DNA of 42,656 nt from Planctomycetota bacterium (lineage in GTDB: Bacteria; Planctomycetota; UBA1135; GCA-002686595), in the NCBI GenBank assembly GCA_029248265.1, contig JAQWJQ010000113.1, positions 1 through 42,656 of the forward strand, given 5' to 3'. Every line of letters starts with the position of its first letter. The first letter of the stretch is position 1. A program made the position numbers and the translations under genes. The notes beneath the pieces are model-generated. The model ran no database searches. It had not been told where the DNA came from and was given only the letters and a program-made list of their open reading frames with translations. Positions 10,494 through 18,683 of the stretch are shown here, piece after piece.

Positions 10494-11564
10494 ATGCCCG
10501 CTGCGCCCCCGCTCCCCTCTCGGATCTACGTCCGCCTCCCCAACTGGGTCGGCGACGTGGTGATGTGCACGCCCGCCCTGCGGGCCCTGCGCGCGGGCCA
10601 CCCGCAGGCCGAGATCCTCGTCGAGGGCAAGGGCTTCCAGCGCGGCTTGATCACCGCCCTGAGCAGCGTGGACGGGTTCATCCCCGATCCCGGACGGCGC
10701 CCAAAGGACCTGCTCCAGCACGGCCGCCTCCTCGCTCAGGAGCGCTTCGATTGGGCGGTGCTCCTCGGCGAGTCGGAGCGCGCTGCGGCGCCCGCCTTCC
10801 TTGCACGCATCCCGGTCCGCGCTGGCTACGGCCGGGGCCTCCTGCGACGGGCGATGCTCACCCACCGCTTGTCCCGCCCCAAGGGACGGGACGGCGATCC
10901 GCTCGCCTTCTCCATGATCGAGCGCTACTCCCGGGTCACTCGCGCTCTCGGCTTGCCTGACCACGGCTCTCAGATGGATCTCGCCGTGACCGCAGCGGCT
11001 CGCACCGCCGTCGCTGCCCGCCTCTCGGCCGAGGGCCTCGACGCCGAGGCGCGGCTGATCACGGTCGTCGTCGGCGCAGCCTTTGGCTCCTCGAAGATGT
11101 GGCCTCCCGGACACTTTGCAGCGGCCTGCGACGCGCTCTTTGAGCGCCACGGGTGGCGGGCTGTCCTCGCCCCGGGTCCTGGCGAAGAAGCCCTGGCCGA
11201 CGAGGTCGCGGCGCTCGCGAAGCACCCCGTCCTCTCGATCACCCAACCCGTACTCGACCTGTGCGAACTGGCGGCTCTGCTCGAGCGTTCAGAGCTGGTA
11301 GTCTCCAACGACACCGGGCCACGCAGCATGGCCGTGGCCCTCGGACTGCCCGTGATCGTCGCGGTTGGTCCCATCGACGACGCCTACACCCGGCACCACC
11401 TCAAGCGACAACGCGTCCTCATGGCGGACGTGCACTGCCGCCCCTGTCATCACCAGGTCTGCCCGACCGACCACCGCTGCATGACGCGAATCACGCCCGA
11501 CCAGCTCGTGTCCGCCGCCGAGGAGCTTCTGGAGGCCGAGGGCCCCGGTCAGGTGCGCCCGTGA
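10494..11564 (+). CDS. Glycosyltransferase family 9 (heptosyltransferase II-like)
   Basis: A 356-residue GT9-type transferase of two Rossmann domains (GT-B). The start RIYVRLPNWVGDVVMCTPAL is typical of WaaF-like ADP-heptose:LPS heptosyltransferases. The second domain has VVVGAAFGSSKMWPPGHFA and the nucleotide-sugar site SNDTGPRSMAVALGLPVIV. Near the end, HCRPCHHQVCPTDHRCM is the cysteine-rich segment also seen in heptosyltransferase II. It probably acts at the cytoplasmic face on lipid A-core or a related glycolipid. No other LPS genes are nearby except the distant MsbA-like exporter, so I give no gene symbol. The stop overlaps the GTG start of the PEP carboxylase gene (GTGA). Confidence 0.87.
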   Translation: MPAAPPLPSRIYVRLPNWVGDVVMCTPALRALRAGHPQAEILVEGKGFQRGLITALSSVDGFIPDPGRRPKDLLQHGRLLAQERFDWAVLLGESERAAAPAFLARIPVRAGYGRGLLRRAMLTHRLSRPKGRDGDPLAFSMIERYSRVTRALGLPDHGSQMDLAVTAAARTAVAARLSAEGLDAEARLITVVVGAAFGSSKMWPPGHFAAACDALFERHGWRAVLAPGPGEEALADEVAALAKHPVLSITQPVLDLCELAALLERSELVVSNDTGPRSMAVALGLPVIVAVGPIDDAYTRHHLKRQRVLMADVHCRPCHHQVCPTDHRCMTRITPDQLVSAAEELLEAEGPGQVRP

Positions 11565-14320
11565 GCCACCCCGAAGCGCCCCACGACTCGCCCCAGCAGG
11601 GCGGAGTCTTCTTCGAGTCCAAGGACCTCCCCCTGCGCCGCGACGTGGGCTGGCTCGGCCAGCTCCTGGGCCGACTCCTCCAGGAGCTCGGCGACGAGGA
11701 GCTCTTCCCCGCCGTGGAGGGCGCACGGCTGCTCGCCCGCCGCCGCCGGCGAGGTAGCGAGGAGGCCGAGGCGCAGCTGATCAAGCTGCTCGACGGCCTC
11801 GACGATGACATGAGCCACGAGGTGGTCCGGGCATTCTCCGCCTACTTCGGCCTCGTCAACATGGCGGAGCGGGTCCACCGCATCCGCAGGCGGGTGGACC
11901 GGCTCCGGAACGGGGAGCCGCAGCCCGGGGGCGTCCGGGCCGTCCTGAAGTCTCTGGCCGCAGCGGGCGTGGAAGCGGAGGAGGTCGAGGAAGCCCTGGA
12001 CGGCCTACTCGTGGAGCCCGTGTTCACGGCCCACCCGACCGAGGCCGTGCGCCGGACGATCCTCCGCAAGGAACAGCGCATCGCGCGGGTCCTGGTGGAG
12101 CGCTTCCACCAGGGGACCATGACCCCCGAGGAGATCGCCACCGCGAGGCAACAGGTGGAGCTCGACATCGCGACGGCGTGGCAGACCGACGAGCAGCTGC
12201 AGGACAAGCCCACCGTGGGCGAGGAGCTCGAGCACGTGCTCTTCTACCTGACGGACGTGATCTACCGGGTGGTCCCCGCGCTCCACGACGAGATCCAACG
12301 CGGCTTCGAGGCCGCCTACGGACGGCCCCTCGTCCTGGAGCACCCCCTGGTTCGCTTCGGGAGCTGGGTCGGCGGAGACATGGACGGCAACCCCAACGTC
12401 GGCGCGGAGACGATCCGTGCCACCCTCGCCCGGCAGCTCGAGGTCGTGGTGGAACGATACCGCGCCGAGGTCACCGAGCTCTTCGGCCACCTCTCCCAGT
12501 CCTCGAGCCGCGTCGGCGCGAGCCCCACGCTCCTCGCCCTCGTGAACGACTACCGGGGGCGGTTTCCAGGCGCCTTCGAGAAGGTCCCGGAGCGCTACGC
12601 CGAGATGCCCTACCGGCTCGCGCTACAGGGGATCCACGCGCGCCTCGGCGCCACGCGCGACGGCGACGAAGAGGCCTACCAGGGGCCCAGCGAATTCCAG
12701 GCGGACCTACGGCTCATCGCCGCCAGCCTCGACGAACACCGCGGCGCGAAGGCCGGCCTGGAGCTCGTGGAGCGGCTGCTGATGCGCGTCGCCACGTTCG
12801 GCTTCCACCTGGCCACCCTCGACTGCCGCCAGGACGCGGAGGTCCACCGACGCGTGGTCGGTGAGCTGCTCCAGGTGGAGGGGTTCGGGGCCCTCTCCCG
12901 TGAAGAGCGGACCGTACGGCTCGCTGAGGCGATCGCCGCGGAGGGATCCGAGGGCGAGCGCTTCGCTGCCGTCGACCCCCTCTCCGAGGAGGCCGTCGCG
13001 ACGCTGGCGGTCTTCGAGACCCTCGCCGAGGCCCGCCGTCGACACGGGCCCGAGTCCGTCGGGACCTTCGTCGTCAGCATGGCCGAGGGGCCCGACGACG
13101 CTCTCGCGGTCCTCTGGCTGGCCCGGCTGGCCAACCTCGTTGACGATGACGACGCCGTCCCCCTCGACGTGGCCCCGCTGTTCGAGACGGTGGACGACCT
13201 CGAGCGCGGCCCCGCGGTCCTCGACGTGCTCGCCGCCGAGCCGGTCTACGCCAAGCACCTCGAGAGCCGCGGGCGCCGCCAGATGGTGATGCTCGGCTAC
13301 TCGGACAGCAACAAGGACGGCGGCATCACCGCCTCCCGCTGGGCCCTCCAGAAGGGACAGACCGCCATGGTCGAGTCCGCGCGAGCCGCGGGCCTGGAGC
13401 TCACCTTCTTCCATGGCCGCGGCGGCTCTGCCAGCCGGGGCGGGTCGAAGCCGCGAGCGGCGTTCATGGCCGCGCCGGCGGGGGCGATCGCCGGCCGCGG
13501 GCGGACGACGGAGCAAGGCGAGGTCATCCACGACAAGTTCGGCCTGCGCGGGACGGCCCTCCGTACCCTCGAGTTGGTGCTCGGGGCCGTCCTCGAGAGG
13601 ACGGCGACAGGCGACTCCCCCTCGGCCCCCGACGCTCACTGGGTGGCCGCCATCGAGGAGGCCGCGCTCTCGAGCCGCGCTCGGTACCGAGCGCTGGTGC
13701 ATGATGACCCTGGCTTCCCGGAGCTCTTCCGGAGCATGACCCCCATCGACGTCATCGAGCGCCTGAGGATCGGCTCGCGGCCTGGCAAGCGTCGGCAGAT
13801 GCGCGGGGTGGAGGACCTCAGAGCGATCCCCTGGGTCTTCGCATGGACTCAAGCCCGCGTGATCTTGCCCGGATGGTTCGGAGTCGGCTCTGGGCTGGAG
13901 CAGGCCGTCGCGTCCCACGGGGTGGAGACGCTCCGCAAGATGGCGCACCGGTGGCCGTTCTTCGACACCTTCCTGGCGGACATCGAGATGGTGCTCGCCA
14001 AGGCCGACCTCGGGATCGCGGCCCGCTACGCCGAGCTCGCAGGCGCCACAGGCCAGCGACTCTTCCCGCAGATCGAGGAGGAGTTCGACCGGACGCGCGC
14101 CGTGGTCCTGGAGCTCAGGGAGGCGTCGATTCTCCTCGAGCGTGACCCGACCCTGCGCCGGTCCATCGAGCTCCGAAACCCATACGTGGACCCCATGAGC
14201 TTCCTCCAGGTCGACCGGCTCCGGCGCTGGAGAGAGGGCGGCCGAACGGACCGCGCGCTCGAGAAAGTCCTGATTGAGACGGTCCGAGGCATCGCCCGCG
14301 GCCTGAGGAACACGGGCTAA
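11561..14320 (+). CDS. ppc: Phosphoenolpyruvate carboxylase
   Basis: A 919-residue enzyme that makes oxaloacetate from PEP and bicarbonate, replenishing the TCA cycle. Family signatures are all present: VFTAHPTEAVRRTIL with catalytic H158, GSWVGGDMDGNPNV, MLGYSDSNKDGGITASRWAL, the glycine-rich loop FHGRGGSASRGGS (H618), GRGRTTEQGEVIHDKFGL, and the C-terminal tail NTG. The glycine loop has Ser where many enzymes read GRGG a second time, a mild divergence. The GTG start at 11561 is supported by the 4-bp GTGA overlap with the glycosyltransferase stop and by the typical N-terminal length; the frame is also open upstream but runs through the glycosyltransferase gene. Coupling to a glycosyltransferase gene is unusual. 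Confidence 0.97.
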   Translation: MSHPEAPHDSPQQGGVFFESKDLPLRRDVGWLGQLLGRLLQELGDEELFPAVEGARLLARRRRRGSEEAEAQLIKLLDGLDDDMSHEVVRAFSAYFGLVNMAERVHRIRRRVDRLRNGEPQPGGVRAVLKSLAAAGVEAEEVEEALDGLLVEPVFTAHPTEAVRRTILRKEQRIARVLVERFHQGTMTPEEIATARQQVELDIATAWQTDEQLQDKPTVGEELEHVLFYLTDVIYRVVPALHDEIQRGFEAAYGRPLVLEHPLVRFGSWVGGDMDGNPNVGAETIRATLARQLEVVVERYRAEVTELFGHLSQSSSRVGASPTLLALVNDYRGRFPGAFEKVPERYAEMPYRLALQGIHARLGATRDGDEEAYQGPSEFQADLRLIAASLDEHRGAKAGLELVERLLMRVATFGFHLATLDCRQDAEVHRRVVGELLQVEGFGALSREERTVRLAEAIAAEGSEGERFAAVDPLSEEAVATLAVFETLAEARRRHGPESVGTFVVSMAEGPDDALAVLWLARLANLVDDDDAVPLDVAPLFETVDDLERGPAVLDVLAAEPVYAKHLESRGRRQMVMLGYSDSNKDGGITASRWALQKGQTAMVESARAAGLELTFFHGRGGSASRGGSKPRAAFMAAPAGAIAGRGRTTEQGEVIHDKFGLRGTALRTLELVLGAVLERTATGDSPSAPDAHWVAAIEEAALSSRARYRALVHDDPGFPELFRSMTPIDVIERLRIGSRPGKRRQMRGVEDLRAIPWVFAWTQARVILPGWFGVGSGLEQAVASHGVETLRKMAHRWPFFDTFLADIEMVLAKADLGIAARYAELAGATGQRLFPQIEEEFDRTRAVVLELREASILLERDPTLRRSIELRNPYVDPMSFLQVDRLRRWREGGRTDRALEKVLIETVRGIARGLRNTG

Positions 14321-14473
14321 GAGCCAGCCACGACCCGGCGCCGAGCCGCTGCCGTCGCATCACCGGCCTCAAACTCCAGGGGGATCCCATAGGATCGGAG
14401 GGAGCCGAGAGCGCCGCATCGTCGTGCCGCTGCTCGAGGAAGCTGCCAAGAGCCCCCGACCAGGGCCTCATCC

Positions 14474-14480
14474 AAGGAGA
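14474..14480 (+). promoter_or_regulatory. Ribosome binding site of the response regulator gene
   Basis: AAGGAGA lies five bases before the GTG at 14486. It is one of the few strong Shine-Dalgarno sequences in the window, and it decides the choice of a GTG start. Confidence 0.7.
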
Positions 14481-14485
14481 ACCCC

Positions 14486-15127
14486 GTGACGACCCATCGA
14501 ATCCTCCTAGCGGATGACCACCAGATGTTCCTGGAGGGTCTGGAGCGACTCCTACAACAAGACTTCGAGATCGTCGGGAGGGCCCAATCGGGTCCCGAGT
14601 TGGTGTCGCTGGCCGGTGAGTGCCAGCCCGACCTCATCATCTCCGACTGGTCCATGCCCGGGCTCTCCGGCTTTGACGCGGTGAAGGAGCTCCGTGCGCG
14701 CGGCATCACCGCCAAGTGCATCATCCTCACGATGCACGATGATCCGGCCTACGCCTCGCAAGCCATCGAGGGCGGAGTGGACGGCTATGTCCTCAAGCGA
14801 GCGGCGACGTCTGAGCTCGTCTCAGCCATCGAAGAGGCCCTCGCCGGGGGCTGCTGGATCTCTCCCGCGCTCGCCGCGAAGATCATCCGCAACAAGAGCA
14901 AGGTGGACGCTGGAGGGGACGCGACCCCGCAGTCCGCTCTCACGAAGCGCCAGACCTGGATCCTGCGCTTGCTCGTGGAGGGGAAGATCGCCAAGGAGAT
15001 CGCCAGCGACCTCGGCATCTCCCGCAAGACCGTCGAGTACCACAAGTACAAGATGATGAGCCAGCTCAAGCTCGGTTCGACCGCCGAGTTGATCAAGTTC
15101 GCGGTGCAGAACGGACTGGACAGCTAG
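14486..15127 (+). CDS. NarL/LuxR-type response regulator
   Basis: A 213-residue two-domain regulator. The receiver domain (about 1-120) has the acidic pocket in ILLADDHQMF (D10, D11), the phospho-acceptor D54 in LIISDWSMPGLSG, and the conserved Lys in GYVLKRAA. The C-terminal LuxR-type helix-turn-helix (about 150-205) reads LTKRQTWILRLLVEGKIAKE followed by IASDLGISRKTVEYHKYKMM. It should bind DNA after phosphorylation. No histidine kinase lies nearby, so it is an orphan here. The GTG start has a strong ribosome binding site. The B3/4-domain gene begins 31 bp after its stop and may be co-transcribed. Confidence 0.93.
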   Translation: MTTHRILLADDHQMFLEGLERLLQQDFEIVGRAQSGPELVSLAGECQPDLIISDWSMPGLSGFDAVKELRARGITAKCIILTMHDDPAYASQAIEGGVDGYVLKRAATSELVSAIEEALAGGCWISPALAAKIIRNKSKVDAGGDATPQSALTKRQTWILRLLVEGKIAKEIASDLGISRKTVEYHKYKMMSQLKLGSTAELIKFAVQNGLDS

Positions 15128-15158
15128 GGCCTCCCCGACCCGTACCCTGCCCTCGCCG

Positions 15159-15824
15159 ATGATCGAGTACACGGACCACCCGCTCCTGTGGCCGGCGTCC
15201 TTTGTGGCGCGCTTCGAGGCGCCACTGCGAGACATCTCGACCCCGGCCAAGGTTCGGGCGGCGCTCATCAACGGGGCCGGCGGGCAAGACCTGGAGCTGG
15301 GCTTCGGCCCGGTGCCCCCTGTGCTGCGCGAGGCGATCAAGAAGGACACTCGCGCCTTGCTCCGGCACGGAGGGTACAAGCCCTCGGGCCGCGGCAAGCC
15401 CTCATCCGAGTACCTGGCTCGGGCCATCAGTGAGGGAGACTTGCCTGAGATCAACGCCGCGGTGGACTCCTGCAATGCGCTGAGCGTTCACTCCGGCCTC
15501 CCGATCAGCGTGGTCGACCTCGACTTGCTCGAGCCCCCGCTTCGGGTCGCGATCGCTGAACGAGAGAGCTACGTCTTCAACGCGAGCGGTCAGGAGATCC
15601 AGCTGGACGGACTCCTCTGCCTGAGCGACGCCACGGGGCCGCGGGCGAATGCGGTCAAGGACTGCCACGCGACCAAGACCCACGCCGAGAGCCGCTCCCT
15701 CATCGTCGTGGTCTGGGGCCCGGCCGCCCACGGGGCGCTGTGCGAGGGGGTGCTCGAGGCCTACATGCGCCTCATGGCCGAAGCCGGCGCCGAGGTGGCG
15801 CGGGTCGGGCCGGCCGGGCGCTGA
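15159..15824 (+). CDS. B3/4 domain-containing protein
   Basis: A 221-residue protein resembling stand-alone B3/B4 domains (COG3382-type), related to the editing region of the phenylalanyl-tRNA synthetase beta chain. The supporting stretch is [20 protein letters not shown] followed by [20 protein letters not shown] and VVDLDLL. Later, [20 protein letters not shown] and [10 protein letters not shown] fit the same fold. Some stand-alone members may act on mischarged tRNA, but this is not established here. It lies 31 bp after the response regulator. A GC-rich hairpin follows the stop. Confidence 0.8.
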   Translation: MIEYTDHPLLWPASFVARFEAPLRDISTPAKVRAALINGAGGQDLELGFGPVPPVLREAIKKDTRALLRHGGYKPSGRGKPSSEYLARAISEGDLPEINAAVDSCNALSVHSGLPISVVDLDLLEPPLRVAIAERESYVFNASGQEIQLDGLLCLSDATGPRANAVKDCHATKTHAESRSLIVVVWGPAAHGALCEGVLEAYMRLMAEAGAEVARVGPAGR

Positions 15825-15833
15825 GGACCCGGC

Positions 15834-15851
15834 GCCCCCACTCCAGGGGGC
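15834..15851 (+). terminator. Hairpin after the B3/4-domain gene
   Basis: GCCCCC (15834-15839) pairs with GGGGGC (15846-15851) across a six-base loop, nine bases after the stop codon. No T-run follows, so the structure is clear but terminator activity is uncertain. Confidence 0.4.
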
Positions 15852-15863
15852 TCGCTTCAGCCC

Positions 15864-15943
15864 GGGAGGGTCCGCCAGGGACCCCCTGGCTTCTCCTGGG
15901 ACTCCGCGGCTTCGCCAGAGACCCCGCGGCTTCGCCAGAGACG
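15864..15943. repeat. Degenerate 20-bp tandem repeat beside tRNA-Pro
   Basis: The units at 15904-15923 and 15924-15943 are identical except for the last base; each begins CCGCGGCTTCGCCAGAGAC. The unit at 15884-15903 is a diverged copy in the same 20-bp register, and 15864-15883 is a weaker fourth. The last copy can also pair with itself (GCTTCG with CGAAGC, 15929-15947). The array ends 11 bases before the 3' end of the tRNA gene. It lies outside any convincing gene. Confidence 0.7.
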
Positions 15944-15954
15944 AAGCGGAGAGA

Positions 15955-16031
15955 TGGTCGGGCCGAGAGGATTCGAACCTCCGACCTCTGCAACCCCATT
16001 GCAGCGCGCTACCAAACTGCGCCACGGCCCG
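15955..16031 (-). tRNA. tRNA-Pro (anticodon GGG)
   Basis: On the minus strand the acceptor CGGGCCG pairs with CGGCCCG, followed by discriminator A and an encoded CCA. The D-arm is GCGC-AGTTTGGTA-GCGC. The anticodon stem CTGCA/TGCAG encloses the loop ATGGGGT, giving anticodon GGG (reads CCC/CCU). The T-arm reads GGAGG-TTCGAAT-CCTCT. The total is 77 nt including CCA. A good promoter lies directly upstream. Confidence 0.96.
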
Positions 16032-16047
16032 ACCTAGTTGGGGCAGA

Positions 16048-16076
16048 AGGTTAGGGTCGGAGGGGGTGCGCGTCAA
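16048..16076 (-). promoter_or_regulatory. Sigma70-type promoter of tRNA-Pro
   Basis: Read on the minus strand, TTGACG (16071-16076) and TAACCT (16048-16053) are separated by exactly 17 bp. The -10 box is 16 bp before the first tRNA base. This is the best housekeeping-type promoter match I found in the window. Confidence 0.75.
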
Positions 16077-16161
16077 TCCAGGGAGGACGGTTGCCGTGAC
16101 GATTGGACCGGAAGCCGCCTTACAGGGTCACCGGCCTGTCTCTTTGGGCTACAACGAGTCC

Positions 16162-16494
16162 ATGCCTCGCACCATGCGCTCACAGGCGGTCCCCACCAAC
16201 CGGGTCCGCTCCCGACACCGGAGTTGGATGAGGTCGATGACCCTGGCCACCCTCGGCTGGGGAATCGTGTGGTGCTCTCTCGCCCTCGCAAAATGGGGTT
16301 GGGCGGTCCCTGCCAGCGCGATCTACGTGGTCTCCGGCGTCCCCGCTGCCCTCGGAGTGGTCTTCGCCCTCACCACCATGCGCGTGCGGAGGACATGGGC
16401 CCTGATGACGACCGTGGCTCTCTTCGCCAACGCCTCCCTGCTGGCGCTCCCGCTGCTCTTCGACGAGGACATCCGCGCGGTGCTCACGCGCTGA
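16162..16494 (+). CDS. Small membrane protein, three predicted helices
   Basis: A 110-residue protein I do not recognise. After a basic N-terminus it has three hydrophobic segments: [32 protein letters not shown] and [21 protein letters not shown] positively charged loop (TMRVRR) separates the second and third. The ATG at 16162 is preferred; ATG 16174 is an alternative. It converges on the four-helix membrane protein gene, with 12 bp between their stops. Confidence 0.6.
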   Translation: MPRTMRSQAVPTNRVRSRHRSWMRSMTLATLGWGIVWCSLALAKWGWAVPASAIYVVSGVPAALGVVFALTTMRVRRTWALMTTVALFANASLLALPLLFDEDIRAVLTR

Positions 16495-16506
16495 CGCCAC
16501 CTCCGA

Positions 16507-16905
16507 TCAGGCCGGATCGATGGGCACCGCGCCCATGAGCATCATCACGCCCGTGACCGTGGCGGCCACCGTGAGGCCGAGGGCGACGTAGGCCCCGACG
16601 TGGTGCGCCCTGCTGGGGACCTTCCCCCTCGCCGCCAGAGGTCCCGTGAGCAGCGGCCACAGGTACGCCACCGTGGTGATCCGCGCCAGGCCCAGGTGGA
16701 TGGGCGTGATCACTCCCGCCGCCTCGAGGTCATAGACCTCCCCCACGCTCAAGGCGAAGTAGATCGCGACGCCGAGGGAGCCGACCGACCCGAGCACCAT
16801 CAGGACGTGCGCGCGGATGCGCCGCAGCCGCCCCGTCACCATGGCGCCCACGAGAAAGGCGACGGTGACCAGCAAGGCCACCACAAAGCCTGCGACAGGC
16901 CCCAT
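16507..16905 (-). CDS. Four-helix membrane protein linked to gpsA
   Basis: A 132-residue integral membrane protein with four predicted helices: near residues 3-23 (AGFVVALLVTVAFLVGAMV), 32-52 (VLMVLGSVGSLGVAIYFAL), 72-90 (RITTVAYLWPLLTGPLAA) and 103-125 (GAYVALGLTVAATVTGVMML). I do not recognise the family. Its ATG overlaps the gpsA stop by one base (TGATG), so it is probably translated from the plsY-gpsA message. This suggests, without proving, a role connected with phospholipid synthesis or the membrane. Confidence 0.7.
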   Translation of the reverse strand: MGPVAGFVVALLVTVAFLVGAMVTGRLRRIRAHVLMVLGSVGSLGVAIYFALSVGEVYDLEAAGVITPIHLGLARITTVAYLWPLLTGPLAARGKVPSRAHHVGAYVALGLTVAATVTGVMMLMGAVPIDPA

Positions 16906-17954
16906 CAGCCTCTCCCGATCCCCTCAAAGAGCCCGGCCATCTCATCCGTGGGCTCGCGGCTCATGAGATCCAAGACGGCCTCGCGCGGGTCCTTCGACTC
17001 GAAGAGCACCGCGTGCACCTGTTGGGCGATCGGCATGGAGACGCCGTCCTCATGGGCCTCCGGACCGAACAGTGCCTTGGTCGTCCACACGCCCTCGGCC
17101 ACCATGTTCATCTCGCCGAGGACCCGCTCAAGCGAGTTGCCGCGGCCGACAGCCTCTCCCACCGAACGGTTCCTCGAGTGCTTCGAGGTGCAGGTTGTGA
17201 CCAGATCCCCGAATCCAGCGAGACCGAAGAAGGTCCTCACGTCGGCGCCTCGGGACTTCCCGAAGCGGGCCATCTCGACGATCCCGCGGGTCAGCAGCGC
17301 GCTCTTGGCGTTATCTCCGAGCTGGAGTCCGTCACAGATGCCAGCCGCGATCGCGATCACGTTCTTGAGGGCTCCGGCGAGCTCTGCTCCATAGCCATCC
17401 GGGGTCGTGTACACGCGGAACGAGCTGCTATTGAACGCGCCCTGGACTCGAAGCGCGAAGTCGCGGTCGTCGCACCCGGCGACGACGGATGCGGGCAGAT
17501 CGTGGGCGACCTCCTCCGCGTGGCTCGGCCCGGTCAGCACGCAGATCGGGCGCTCCCCCAGGATCCGCTGGAGGATCTGGCTCGGCGTCCGGAAGGTCTC
17601 GATCTCGAGGCCCTTTGAGGCGGTCACCAGGGGCAGGTCTCCCGGGAGCGCGTCCTCGAACCTGAGCGCCACCTGGCTCACGAATTGGGTCGGGACCACC
17701 GAGACGACCAGCTCCGCCCCCTCCGCGGCCCCGAAGGGGTCGGCGCTGGCGACGAGGTTCGAGGGGAACCGCACGCCCGGCAGATAGGCCTCGTTTGATC
17801 CTGCAGCGGTGATGGCCGCGGCCTGCTCCGGAAAGGCGCTCCAGAGGACCGTGTCGATCCCATTCTTCGCGAGGCGAAGCGCCAGCGTGGTCCCCCAGGA
17901 GCCGTCGCCAATGACGAGTGCCTTCTTCACGGATTCGGCGGTCGATTCAGTCAT
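16905..17954 (-). CDS. gpsA: Glycerol-3-phosphate dehydrogenase [NAD(P)+]
   Basis: A 349-residue enzyme that reduces dihydroxyacetone phosphate to sn-glycerol-3-phosphate for phospholipid synthesis. The nucleotide-binding motif is GDGSWGTTLA (usually GAGSWGTALA). Substrate-side motifs are VLTGPSHAEEVA, ELAGALKNVIAIAAGI with the catalytic lysine, and GLAGFGDLVTTCTSKHSRNR. The family pattern runs to the end. The start overlaps the plsY stop by 4 bp (ATGA), placing both in one operon that supplies and uses glycerol-3-phosphate. A small membrane protein follows with a 1-bp overlap. Confidence 0.96.
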   Translation of the reverse strand: MTESTAESVKKALVIGDGSWGTTLALRLAKNGIDTVLWSAFPEQAAAITAAGSNEAYLPGVRFPSNLVASADPFGAAEGAELVVSVVPTQFVSQVALRFEDALPGDLPLVTASKGLEIETFRTPSQILQRILGERPICVLTGPSHAEEVAHDLPASVVAGCDDRDFALRVQGAFNSSSFRVYTTPDGYGAELAGALKNVIAIAAGICDGLQLGDNAKSALLTRGIVEMARFGKSRGADVRTFFGLAGFGDLVTTCTSKHSRNRSVGEAVGRGNSLERVLGEMNMVAEGVWTTKALFGPEAHEDGVSMPIAQQVHAVLFESKDPREAVLDLMSREPTDEMAGLFEGIGRG

Positions 17955-18601
17955 TGGTTCGAGTCCTGTTCAGGAGCCTGGGAGGCCTTGCCCTTGGCGC
18001 CGATGCGCGGCTCGGTCCCCGCGACCATGCGCTTGATGTTCGCGCGGTGGCGGATGACGACGAGCAGCGAGAGCAGCGCGCACGCGAAGACGAAGGCGGC
18101 CGCGTCCTCCATGCGCGTGGCCGCGACCACGGGGAAGGCCAGCCCCATGGCGATCGAGGCGAGCCCGACGTACCGGGTCGTGACGAGGCACAGCACCCAG
18201 ACCAGACCCGAGTACACGAAGATCATAGGGTCCACCCCCACGATCGCTCCACACCCGGTCGCGACGCCCTTCCCGCCCTTGAAGCGCAGGTAGACGGGGA
18301 AGCAGTGCCCGAGGACCGCGGCGGTGCCACAGAGGGCGGCGGCGAGCCACGGTGTGGTCGCGTCAAAAGGGGCCGCGTGGAGCGCCAGGACGTGGGTCGG
18401 AACGAGTCCCTTCCCGAAGTCCAGCATGAACGCCACGAGGCCGAGGGGCTTCCCCAGCACCCGCATGGCGTTGGTCGCCCCGATGTTCCCGCTCCCCACC
18501 TCGCGCAGGTCGACGCCCTTGATCAGCCGCGCCATGACGAGGCCAAAGGGAATCGAGCCCAGCAGGTAGGACGCGAGAATAGCGAGGACGGGGACGAGCA
18601 T
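17951..18601 (-). CDS. plsY: Glycerol-3-phosphate acyltransferase PlsY
   Basis: A 216-residue multi-helix membrane enzyme that transfers an acyl group from acyl phosphate to glycerol-3-phosphate, the first step of phosphatidic acid synthesis. The conserved loops are visible: YLLGSIPFGLVMARL, GSGNIGATNAMRVLG and GHCFPVYLRFKGGKGVATG. The C-terminus carries a basic, Gln-rich extension beyond the last helix. PlsY needs acyl phosphate made by PlsX, which is not in the window. It is the first gene of the plsY-gpsA-membrane protein set and is divergent from the hydantoinase-like gene, with an 82-bp shared upstream region. Confidence 0.96.
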   Translation of the reverse strand: MLVPVLAILASYLLGSIPFGLVMARLIKGVDLREVGSGNIGATNAMRVLGKPLGLVAFMLDFGKGLVPTHVLALHAAPFDATTPWLAAALCGTAAVLGHCFPVYLRFKGGKGVATGCGAIVGVDPMIFVYSGLVWVLCLVTTRYVGLASIAMGLAFPVVAATRMEDAAAFVFACALLSLLVVIRHRANIKRMVAGTEPRIGAKGKASQAPEQDSNQ

Positions 18602-18683
18602 GGCGGAGGCTTCAGGAGCGGGTTACGCGGGGCGACCATGTTATTCCCGCTCCCTCCCGCGCGTACACTCGTGTCCAGATCCC

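Noticed and set aside
18664-18669. TACACT as a firm promoter for the HyuA-like gene
   Set aside because: The -10 match is fair, but the hexamer 17 bp upstream (TTATTC) is a poor -35, so it is mentioned only within the gene entry.
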